This document shows, piece by piece, positions 1-5,862 of a stretch of DNA of 10,676 nucleotides; position 1 is the first letter of the stretch; the number at the start of each line of letters is the position of its first letter. This stretch comes from Pelobacter sp. UBA6812. GTDB lineage: Bacteria; Desulfobacterota; Desulfuromonadia; Desulfuromonadales; Syntrophotaleaceae. The stretch is taken from assembly GCA_002452265.1 (NCBI GenBank), contig DKEW01000031.1, positions 1 through 10,676 on the forward strand. Reading direction: 5' to 3'. Below the pieces are notes generated by a model. That model did no database searches. It saw only the letters and a program-made list of their open reading frames with translations, and was not told the origin of the DNA. The position numbers and the translations under genes were made by a program.

Positions 1-25
1 CACTCAGATCAAGGTTGCCAATATA
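1..25 (+). repeat. Fragment of a second IS copy (internal orfB piece)
   Basis: These 25 bases are identical to positions 949-973, the part of orfB that encodes the residues around the second catalytic Asp (HSDQGCQY). The match stops exactly where the left inverted repeat of the intact element begins at 26. The remainder of orfB expected after this point does not appear beyond the right end at 1262. This is therefore a truncated neighbouring copy of the same element, or an assembly join. The window starts inside it, so its full extent is unknown. Confidence 0.8.
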
Positions 26-51
26 TGAAGTGGTCTACTAAACCCGGACAC
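26..51 (+). repeat. IS left inverted repeat (IRL)
   Basis: The repeat starts TGAAGTGGTC and ends CGGACAC. It pairs with the reverse complement of 1237-1262, with differences only at repeat positions 3, 11 and 17-19. The TCTACT at 34-39 could act as a -10 box when the element ends are joined in a circle. Confidence 0.9.
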
Positions 52-60
52 CAAATAAGG

Positions 61-69
61 TGATATATT
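61..69 (+). promoter_or_regulatory. Candidate extended -10 for the transposase
   Basis: TGATATATT fits the extended -10 pattern TGnTATAAT with one mismatch in the hexamer. It lies just downstream of the left IR and 22 bases before the orfA ATG. No good -35 box stands 16-18 bases upstream, which is tolerable for an extended -10. A weak resident promoter of this kind is usual for IS3 elements. The assignment is by eye. Confidence 0.35.
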
Positions 70-91
70 GATTCACCTCAAAGGAGTGTCC

Positions 92-400
92 ATGACTAAG
101 GGAAGACGAACATTTACCAAAGAGTTCAAACGTGAAGCCGCTGGCCTGGTGGTTGATCAGGGCTATTCAATTGCCGAAGCTTGCCGTGCCATGGGTGTTG
201 GTACGACAGCCATGTCTCGCTGGGTCATGCAGCTTAAAGCCGAATATGGCGGAACAACCCCGAGAGCAAAAGCGTTGACTCAAGAGCAACAACGCATTCA
301 AGAGCTCGAGGCACAAGTCAAAAGACTCGAAAGAGAGAAATCGATTCTAAAAAAGGCTACAGCTCTCTTAATGTCGGACGATTTGAAGCTCTCACGCTGA
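92..400 (+). CDS. IS3-family transposase OrfA (HTH / leucine-zipper protein)
   Basis: This 102-aa DNA-binding subunit recognises the IS ends and, through frameshifting, forms the N-terminus of the OrfAB transposase. Residues about 5-50 form a transposase_8-type helix-turn-helix (RRTFTKEFKREA... then SIAEACRAMGVGTTAMSRW). Residues about 65-93 form a heptad-patterned coiled coil ending ILKKATALL, the usual IS3 oligomerisation zipper. I chose ATG 92 because AAGGAG at 81-86 lies 5 bases upstream. An in-frame TTG at 68 has no such site and would add eight residues foreign to the family. The frame overlaps orfB, and the A AAA AAG site lies at codons 86-88, just before the orfA stop. On its own OrfA probably modulates transposition, as established for related IS3 elements such as IS911. 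Confidence 0.93.
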   Translation: MTKGRRTFTKEFKREAAGLVVDQGYSIAEACRAMGVGTTAMSRWVMQLKAEYGGTTPRAKALTQEQQRIQELEAQVKRLEREKSILKKATALLMSDDLKLSR

Positions 401-434
401 TCAACAAATTAAGGGGGCATGAAAACGTCCGACA
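349..434 (+). promoter_or_regulatory. Programmed -1 ribosomal frameshift signal
   Basis: The slippery heptamer A AAA AAG lies at 349-355 in the orfA frame (AAA codon at 350, AAG at 353). A -1 slip enters the orfB frame at 355, which is open without stops to 1254. Downstream, TGTCGGACG (372-380) and CGTCCGACA (426-434) form a perfect 9-bp GC-rich inverted repeat with a 45-base loop, starting 16 bases after the heptamer. It is a candidate stimulatory stem. The heptamer is the same as in IS911 and relatives. The stem's role is inferred, and its spacing is longer than the usual 5-9 bases. Confidence 0.8.
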
Positions 435-1254
435 GTTATGCTCATTATTTGGAATACCGTCTTCGAGCTATTATGACCATAGACAAAGACGTAAGAAAAT
501 AGACGTCGAACGTATGCGCCTGCGCATTAAAGTTACTGAAATATTTAGCAAAAGCCGCCAGTCCGCAGGTAGCCGAAGCATTGTATCCAAACTGCGTCAA
601 GAGGGTCAAATTGTCGGACGCTTCAAGGTCCGTCGTTTGATGAAAGAAGCTAATTTGGTCAGTAAGCAACCGAAGCCCGCCGCTTACAAGGTGGCAAAAG
701 TAGAGCGGGCAGACATACCAAACCACTTAGATCGTCAGTTCGATGTTCAGCAGCCCAACCAGGTATGGTGTGGCGATATCACGTATATCTGGGCACAAGG
801 GCGATGGATTTATCTCGCCGCGATCTTAGACCTTTATAGCCGCAGAGTCGTTGGATGGAGCCTGTCTGAAAAAGTCGATGCTGATTTGTCTATTGCTGCA
901 CTGGACAAAGCCTATCAGCTACGCGGGCAACCTAAGAGTGTGATGTTTCACTCAGATCAAGGTTGCCAATATACCAGCAAATCTTTCCGCCAACGCTTAT
1001 GGCGCTATCGTATGAAGCAGAGCATGAGTCGGCGAGGCAACTGCTGGGACAATGCGCCGATGGAGCGTGTGTTTCGCAGTTATAAAAGCGAATGGATGCC
1101 CTCAGGCGGTTACGCATCTTTCAGTGAGGCCAAAAAGGATATTGGCCAATATTTTATGGATTACTACAACTGGTACAGGCCACATCAGAGAAATGGTGGG
1201 CTTGCTCCTGCTGTAGCGGAAAAATACCCTATTGTTGTGTCCGAAATTAGTTGA
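355..1254 (+). CDS. IS3-family transposase OrfB / C-terminal part of OrfAB (DDE integrase core)
   Basis: This is the catalytic RNase H-fold domain that cuts and joins the IS ends. It is probably made as an OrfAB fusion by -1 frameshifting at 349-355: 88 OrfA residues plus 299, about 387 aa in total. The frame is open from 355 with no ATG until 514, so independent translation from 514 would lose the N-terminal HTH_21 region (RGHENVRQLCSLFGIPSSSYY). Catalytic residues are Asp at codon 775 (WCGDITYI), Asp at codon 955 (HSDQGCQY) and Glu at codon 1063 (WDNAPMERVF). That is a DDx(35)E core with the family's typical NWYRPHQ-type C-terminus. The stop codon TGA lies inside the right inverted repeat. 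No frameshift or nonsense mutation is seen, so it is likely functional. Confidence 0.92.
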   Translation, partial: GYSSLNVGRFEALTLINKLRGHENVRQLCSLFGIPSSSYYDHRQRRKKIDVERMRLRIKVTEIFSKSRQSAGSRSIVSKLRQEGQIVGRFKVRRLMKEANLVSKQPKPAAYKVAKVERADIPNHLDRQFDVQQPNQVWCGDITYIWAQGRWIYLAAILDLYSRRVVGWSLSEKVDADLSIAALDKAYQLRGQPKSVMFHSDQGCQYTSKSFRQRLWRYRMKQSMSRRGNCWDNAPMERVFRSYKSEWMPSGGYASFSEAKKDIGQYFMDYYNWYRPHQRNGGLAPAVAEKYPIVVSEIS

Positions 1255-1262
1255 CCACTACA
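1237..1262 (-). repeat. IS right inverted repeat (IRR)
   Basis: The reverse complement begins TGTAGTGGTC and ends CGGACAC, matching the left repeat at 21 of 26 positions. It contains TTGACC (1251-1256), a near-consensus -35 box pointing out of the right end, and overlaps the orfB stop codon. Confidence 0.9.
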
Positions 1263-1313
1263 ATCTCAACACTAAAAGGCATGACACTTCTCAACAAGAC
1301 CGCACCTCAAGCC

Positions 1314-1835
1314 TTACCCATCGCCCATTTCAGATCCACTCATCCCGTTTTCAAGCCCGTCAAGAAGACTCAATACAGCCTCAGTAAAAAGCTCAACAGA
1401 TAGATCTAAAGTCCAGGCTTTTCGGTTATGTTTACCCTTGAATTGCATTGCAAGCTTGTTATTAATAAGCATTTCAGGGGGCAAGCATGCCTTGCTCACA
1501 GTATCCGCATGGATAATTTTGTCACAAACATCTTTAATAGAGAATTCCTTGCCGACCAACTCATCATCATAGTAATAAAATCCACAATGGGAGAGTCTCC
1601 TGGACTCTATCTCTAACTCATTTCCCTGATAAATATTAATACGAATTGAAACGGCTAAATTTAATAGACTTCCGGATACTAAATTTTGAAATACGCGTTC
1701 AGTGCTCTCTGAACTTAACCTGTACGTAGAATTACTGAACAAAACATTGCTTGTCAGATCTAGCCCATGGCATATCAAACAGAGGCGTCGAACCTCATCA
1801 AAATCCTGCCTATGTTTACCAAATAGCTCTTTCAT
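1314..1835 (-). CDS. Hypothetical protein, 173 aa, soluble
   Basis: I do not recognise this protein. It begins MKELFGKHRQDFDEVRRLC and has no signal peptide or long hydrophobic segment. It looks mainly helical in its first half (a DEVRRLCLICHGLDL helix, then STERVFQNLVSGSLLNLAVSIRI), with a tyrosine-rich patch (FYYYDDE) near the middle and a hydrophobic helix near the C-terminus (LFTEAVLSLLDGLENG). Its end lies 52 bases from the IS right end and appears natural, so the insertion does not obviously truncate it. No strong Shine-Dalgarno is visible before ATG 1835 (GTGAAAT only). It lies 45 bases downstream of the membrane-protein gene on the same strand and may be co-transcribed with it. Codon usage is AT-richer than in the hsd genes. 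The helical pattern might suggest a HEPN-like or adaptor protein, but I see no diagnostic motif. Confidence 0.65.
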   Translation of the reverse strand: MKELFGKHRQDFDEVRRLCLICHGLDLTSNVLFSNSTYRLSSESTERVFQNLVSGSLLNLAVSIRINIYQGNELEIESRRLSHCGFYYYDDELVGKEFSIKDVCDKIIHADTVSKACLPPEMLINNKLAMQFKGKHNRKAWTLDLSVELFTEAVLSLLDGLENGMSGSEMGDG

Positions 1836-1868
1836 ATTTCACAAAAATGTTTGTTAAAATTTTTATAT

Positions 1869-1880
1869 GGGTGGACACCC
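1869..1880. repeat. Short palindrome between the two small genes
   Basis: GGGTGGACACCC has perfect 5-bp arms around a 2-base centre. It lies between the membrane-protein stop (1881) and the AT-rich leader of the 173-aa gene. It could be a small operator or a weak attenuating hairpin. The stem is short, so this is only a note of structure. Confidence 0.3.
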
Positions 1881-2291
1881 TTAATCTTCCCAGAAAAAAT
1901 CGCGGAAAAACCGCTTGCCTTTTACCAACATAAAGGCCCAGGCAAGAATAGCCACCCCTGTCACCTGGCTATAGGGCACATTCAATCCTGCAAATTGCTC
2001 CGGGAAGAGGCCGGCAAACCCGAGAGGCATAATTGCCACGCCGATCTCCGGCCCGACGTCATGACCATCAAAAAACCAAATACTGATTTGTAGAGTCAGA
2101 TATACAAATCCGAATGCCAGCAATCCACCCAAAATAAGCACAAATAAGTAAATCCCAAAAAATCCGGCTCCTGTTTTTTCATGAAAATAAGGGCCGAACT
2201 CGACGAACAGGGAACAAATAAGAGCAGGTAGGAAAATTTTTGCCGCTAAGTCATCGACAGCTTTAGCATATGTCGTACTAAAGGGCTCCAT
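1881..2291 (-). CDS. Hypothetical small integral membrane protein, 136 aa
   Basis: This family is not one I recognise. Hydrophobic segments lie at residues about 18-36 (KIFLPALICSLFVEFG), 42-73 (FFGIYLFVLILGGLL... through IWFF, long enough for one or two helices) and 107-124 (SQVTGVAILAWAFMLV). A glycine/proline-rich stretch at 81-97 may re-enter the membrane. The C-terminus KGKRFFRDFFWED is charged and probably cytoplasmic by the positive-inside rule. A GGGAG lies 10 bases before ATG 2291, giving a plausible start. The inverted-repeat element at 2319-2536 ends 27 bases upstream, so any native promoter may have been displaced, or transcription may come from the hsd operon by read-through. The gene shares strand with the 173-aa gene. 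A function in defence or envelope is possible but unsupported. Confidence 0.65.
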   Translation of the reverse strand: MEPFSTTYAKAVDDLAAKIFLPALICSLFVEFGPYFHEKTGAGFFGIYLFVLILGGLLAFGFVYLTLQISIWFFDGHDVGPEIGVAIMPLGFAGLFPEQFAGLNVPYSQVTGVAILAWAFMLVKGKRFFRDFFWED

Positions 2292-2318
2292 ATATCAATT
2301 ACTCCCATTGAGAAAAAA

Positions 2319-2536
2319 GGCTTTACCCTTCACCCCAGCACCCCCGTGGAATTTCGGGGACAGTATATTTAACTTCGAAAAATTGAGTATAGTCTCGCTC
2401 ATATTAGGCCCTTGGAGGATCAATTTTGCCTTCAAAAATCGACCTTTAAGCCGTTTTTGGGGGCATTTTTCCGAGCTTTTTCTATAACTTTCAGCTAGTT
2501 GGCTTGGTCCGACCCCGCACAAACAAGAGTAAAGCC
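2319..2536. repeat. MITE-like or REP/RAYT-type non-coding element with inverted ends
   Basis: The ends are GGCTTTACCCTT (2319-2330) and AAGAGTAAAGCC (2525-2536), which are inverted repeats matching at 11 of 12 positions. Inside are a CCCCG/CGGGG hairpin (2342-2346 with 2355-2359), the motif GGGGACAGTATATTTAA, a CAAAAATCG...CGTTTTTG imperfect hairpin (2433-2459) and GGTCCGACCCC near the right end. From memory, the GGGACAGTAT and GTCCGACCCC words are common near REP-associated tyrosine transposase genes of proteobacteria. No transposase is present. A short minus-strand frame runs through it but is better read as repeat sequence. On the minus strand the left-hand arm is followed by TTTTTT (2318-2313), so the folded element might also terminate hsd transcription. 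Confidence 0.55.
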
Positions 2537-2574
2537 CTCTTCAAGTGACCGCTGTCGAGTTGTTAATTTGCAAC

Positions 2575-5500
2575 TTAAACTCTCTCAATATCCTGCTTCC
2601 TCGCGACCTCCGAAAACTTCAGCAAATCAAAAACCACCCGCGCAAATCCCTTTGCCACCTCGGGATTGGAAAGATACTGCATCATCTGTTTTTGGTGCGC
2701 CTCACTGCTGTCCATCACGGCATCATCGAGAGCCTTGGGAAAATCACCCAGCATTGCCTGTTCCGGGGGATTGTTCAGGATCTGATGCATAACGCTCAGG
2801 TTTTCGCTGACCTTGTCGCGGATGGTATGGGCGTAGTTGATCAGGTCCTTGTCGGTGAGACCGTCGGTGATAAATAGTTCGTTTAAACGAGCCAGGATTT
2901 CTGACAGAAACTCCTCTTTTTTGTCCTTCGGTTTGGCGGTGCCGACTTCGCTACCCGGTTGCAGTTTGTAGTCAGCTTGGGCCTCCATAACCAGATCTTG
3001 TTGCCGCTGTTTGGAGAGGCGGTAGTGGCTGAGCGTCACGTTGCTCAGGTCGATGTCATCATCCTCATCCATTTTTTCCCGCAGCATGGGGCGCAGATGT
3101 CGGGCGTAGAGACTGAGCTTTTCCAGATCCTTGTTATCGTAATCGACGATCTGCGACATGAATTCGTAAAAACGGGTGAAACTTCCAAGGTCCTTTTTGA
3201 AGATCTCTAACCGGTCCTTTTCCTGCTTACACTCCTTGAAGCTTTTCTCCGCGTTGGCTGTCAACACCGCATCCCCGGTCTTCTTGGTACGCTCGAAGAT
3301 CTCCTTGGCCAGTTTGAAAGCATCGACCGCCATCTTGTAACGTCCCTGCCAGCGTTCCACCGCCGGTTTGCAGATATTGCTGATCGCGGCGTTACTCTTG
3401 TTTTTGGCATAAAACGCCACGACAAACTGCTCGACCTCCTGCCAGAGGAAAATACCTTCGGCCCGCAGCTTGTCGAACAGGTCGAAAACCAGATCGGGAT
3501 TGGAGACATCGGCCAGCTCGGCGGTCTGGTAGTACGGTTGGAAAGAGTCGAGGATGTCTTGAGGGTCATTAAAAAAGTCGAGCACGAAAGTGCCGCTCTC
3601 CGCTTTGCCGGGATAGGTGCGGTTCAGGCGGGATAGTGTCTGCACGCACTCGACGCCGTAGAGCTTTTTGTCGACGTACATGGCGCACAGTTTCGGCTGG
3701 TCGAAGCCGGTCTGGAACTTATTGGCGACCAGCATCACCTGATAGTCTCCGCTATTGAAGGCCGTACGCATGTCGCGCCCCTTGAGGCCGGGATTCATGC
3801 CGTGCTCGGTGAACTTGTCACCCACCAGTCCCTCTGAATTCGGGTCGCTGTCGGTAAAGGTTACTTCGCCGGAGAATGCGACCATGGCGCGAATCGAGTC
3901 GTACCCCTTGAGTTTGACGTACTTGTCGAACTCCTTTTTGTAGCGCACCACTTCCTTGCGGGAACTGGTCACCACCATGGCCTTGGCCTGTCCGCCGAGC
4001 AAACCCATGACGTTTTGCCTGAAATGCTCGACGATCACTTTCACTTTCTGGGCGATATTGTAATCGTGCAGGCGCACCCACTGGTTGATTTTCACCGTCG
4101 CTTTTTTGCTGTCGACCTCCTCGTCCCGGGCCTGGATGCGCTGCGCCAGTTGATAAGCCACCTTGTAGTTGGTGTAGTTTTTCAGCACATCGAGGATGAA
4201 GCCTTCTTCAATGGCCTGGCGCATGGAATAGACATGAAAAGCCTCGGGCAGATTGGTTTTCGACGGCGGCAGCGAAGGATCGGGCAGGCGGCCGAACAAT
4301 TCCAGAGTTTTCGGCTTGGGAGTGGCGGTGAAAGCGAAGTAGCTGAGGTTTTCGTTGGCGCGCCGGGCGGCGATGGTGGCGTCGAGGATGTCTTCGGAAG
4401 TGAACTCAACATCGTCGGTGGTGTTCTCCGCCAGCAGCACCTCCTTCAACTGCCGCGCCGTTGAGCCGGACTGGGACGAATGGGCCTCGTCGGCGATCAC
4501 GGCATAGCGGCGTTCCTTGAGATTGATGCTGTTTTCGATGGCCTGGAGGACAAAGGGAAAGGTCTGGATGGTGACGATGATGATCGGCTGCGACGCTTCG
4601 AGGGCCTTGGCCAGCTTCTCCGACTTGGAACCGTCACCTTCCTTACGATTGATCCGCCCTACCACGCCGTCGGCATGTTCGAACTGATAGATGGTGTCCT
4701 GCAACTGGTCGTCCAACACCGTGCGGTCGGTCACCACGATCACCGAATGGAACTGCTTCTCCCCTTGCCCGTCGTAAAGCGAGGCGAGTTGATGCGCGGT
4801 CCAGGCGATGGAGTTCGACTTGCCCGACCCGGCACTGTGCTGAATCAGGTACTTATGCCCCGGACCTTCCGTCCGCGCCGAGTCGATCAGGCGATTGACC
4901 ACGTCCCACTGGTGGTAACGGGGAAAGATCAGGGTCTCCTTTTTGTACTTTTTGCCCTGCCAGTCCTCTTTCTCCTCGATCTGCAGATGCACGAAACGGG
5001 CAAGGATCTTGAGCAGGTTGTCGGGCAGCAGCACTTCGTTCCATAGGTAGGCTGTGGCATACTCACCGGGATTATCCGGCACATCGTTACCCGCCCCGCC
5101 CTCTCTGGTGCCCTTGTTGAAAGGGAGGAAAAAGGTATCATCCCCTTCCAGCCGGGTCGCCATGTGGACCTCGTACTGGCTGACGGCAAAATGGACCAGC
5201 GCCCCGCGCTTGAAGATCAGTAGCGGTTCCGGCTTTTTGGTGACCGGATCTTTTGGCAGGCGGGTCCGTTTGTACTGCTTGATGGCGTTTTCCACCGCCT
5301 GCTTGAATTCCGACTTCAACTCCAGGGTGGCGATGGGCAGACCGTTAACAAACAGCACCAGATCAATGCGCCAGGCCTTGGCTTTTTTGCCGGTGTCAGC
5401 AAGATGTTCCTCGGTGGCGTAGGGGCTGTAAACCAGCTCCGGCACGATGCGCAGGCGGTTCTTTGCATAGCGGGCCAGGGTATCGGGATTGAGGTCGTGA

Positions 5501-5862
5501 TCCGGTTTGAACTGACAGAGCTTGAAACGGGTACCGCGATCACGCAGTTCGTGGCGCAGCACCCCGAGGGTGCCGAAGGTGCGCAGCTCACGGTTGGCGG
5601 CGTTGGGATCAACCTTGTTGAGTTGGCGGGCGACTCGCTCGAGGAAGTGTTTTTCGGGATTTTGCGGATAGATCTTGCAGTATTTTTGCCACTGCTCGTC
5701 CTGGGTCTCTTTTACGAAACCGAGTACGTCCTCTTCGTACAATGCCAGTTGCCGGTTGTATCCGGCGGGTGATCCCAGTTGCCAGCCGTTCGCGATCATC
5801 TCGTTGATGATGTCGGTTTGGAAGACAGACTCCTGGGACAATCTGGCATTGACGGCTGTCAT
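2575..5862 (-). CDS. hsdR: Type I restriction enzyme R subunit HsdR (1095 aa)
   Basis: This is the motor and nuclease subunit. With two HsdM and one HsdS it translocates DNA using ATP and cleaves far from unmethylated sites. The N-terminal PD-(D/E)xK nuclease is visible as RIDLVLFVNG (Asp167), then LELKSEF (Glu181, Lys183), followed by a QY motif (Q196-Y197). The superfamily 2 helicase-like translocase follows: Walker A AGSGKS (344-349), DEAH (458-461) and TATP (512-515). Later motifs include VANKFQTGFDQP and a LSRLNRTYPGK stretch. The helical C-terminal half probably binds the methyltransferase core. Length is normal and no break is seen. The start ATG 5862 has GGAGG 7 bases upstream, inside hsdS, and overlaps the hsdS stop as ATGA, implying translational coupling. 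It is the last gene of the operon. Confidence 0.97.
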   Translation of the reverse strand: MTAVNARLSQESVFQTDIINEMIANGWQLGSPAGYNRQLALYEEDVLGFVKETQDEQWQKYCKIYPQNPEKHFLERVARQLNKVDPNAANRELRTFGTLGVLRHELRDRGTRFKLCQFKPDHDLNPDTLARYAKNRLRIVPELVYSPYATEEHLADTGKKAKAWRIDLVLFVNGLPIATLELKSEFKQAVENAIKQYKRTRLPKDPVTKKPEPLLIFKRGALVHFAVSQYEVHMATRLEGDDTFFLPFNKGTREGGAGNDVPDNPGEYATAYLWNEVLLPDNLLKILARFVHLQIEEKEDWQGKKYKKETLIFPRYHQWDVVNRLIDSARTEGPGHKYLIQHSAGSGKSNSIAWTAHQLASLYDGQGEKQFHSVIVVTDRTVLDDQLQDTIYQFEHADGVVGRINRKEGDGSKSEKLAKALEASQPIIIVTIQTFPFVLQAIENSINLKERRYAVIADEAHSSQSGSTARQLKEVLLAENTTDDVEFTSEDILDATIAARRANENLSYFAFTATPKPKTLELFGRLPDPSLPPSKTNLPEAFHVYSMRQAIEEGFILDVLKNYTNYKVAYQLAQRIQARDEEVDSKKATVKINQWVRLHDYNIAQKVKVIVEHFRQNVMGLLGGQAKAMVVTSSRKEVVRYKKEFDKYVKLKGYDSIRAMVAFSGEVTFTDSDPNSEGLVGDKFTEHGMNPGLKGRDMRTAFNSGDYQVMLVANKFQTGFDQPKLCAMYVDKKLYGVECVQTLSRLNRTYPGKAESGTFVLDFFNDPQDILDSFQPYYQTAELADVSNPDLVFDLFDKLRAEGIFLWQEVEQFVVAFYAKNKSNAAISNICKPAVERWQGRYKMAVDAFKLAKEIFERTKKTGDAVLTANAEKSFKECKQEKDRLEIFKKDLGSFTRFYEFMSQIVDYDNKDLEKLSLYARHLRPMLREKMDEDDDIDLSNVTLSHYRLSKQRQQDLVMEAQADYKLQPGSEVGTAKPKDKKEEFLSEILARLNELFITDGLTDKDLINYAHTIRDKVSENLSVMHQILNNPPEQAMLGDFPKALDDAVMDSSEAHQKQMMQYLSNPEVAKGFARVVFDLLKFSEVARKQDIERV

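Larger units (their letters stand above)
26..1262 (+). mobile_element. IS3-family insertion sequence, apparently intact (1237 bp)
   Basis: The element is delimited by 26-bp terminal inverted repeats (26-51 and 1237-1262) that match at 21 of 26 positions and begin with TG and end with CA, as in the IS3 family. Inside are two overlapping frames, orfA (HTH plus leucine zipper) and orfB (DDE integrase core), linked by an A AAA AAG slippery heptamer. The length, two-frame layout and DDx(35)E spacing are all typical of the family. No 3-4 bp target duplication is visible: the left flank ends ATA and the right flank begins ATC. That argues for a rearrangement after insertion. With both frames and both ends complete, the element is probably transposition-competent. 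I cannot name the exact IS. Confidence 0.93.

Noticed and set aside
445..726. 93-aa minus-strand frame inside the IS
   Set aside because: It is antisense to the transposase core and overlaps it completely, with no independent support.
514..1254. OrfB as an independent gene starting at ATG 514
   Set aside because: The frame is open from the slippery site at 355, and the region 355-513 encodes the expected N-terminal part of the OrfB domain, so a frameshift fusion is the better reading.
2295..2522. 75-aa minus-strand reading frame
   Set aside because: It runs through the hairpins and the left inverted end of the 2319-2536 element, ends just outside it, has no convincing Shine-Dalgarno and looks like translated repeat DNA.
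4480..5046. 188-aa plus-strand open frame antisense to hsdR
   Set aside because: It is the shadow of the HsdR translocase domain, with no ribosome site or recognisable motif.
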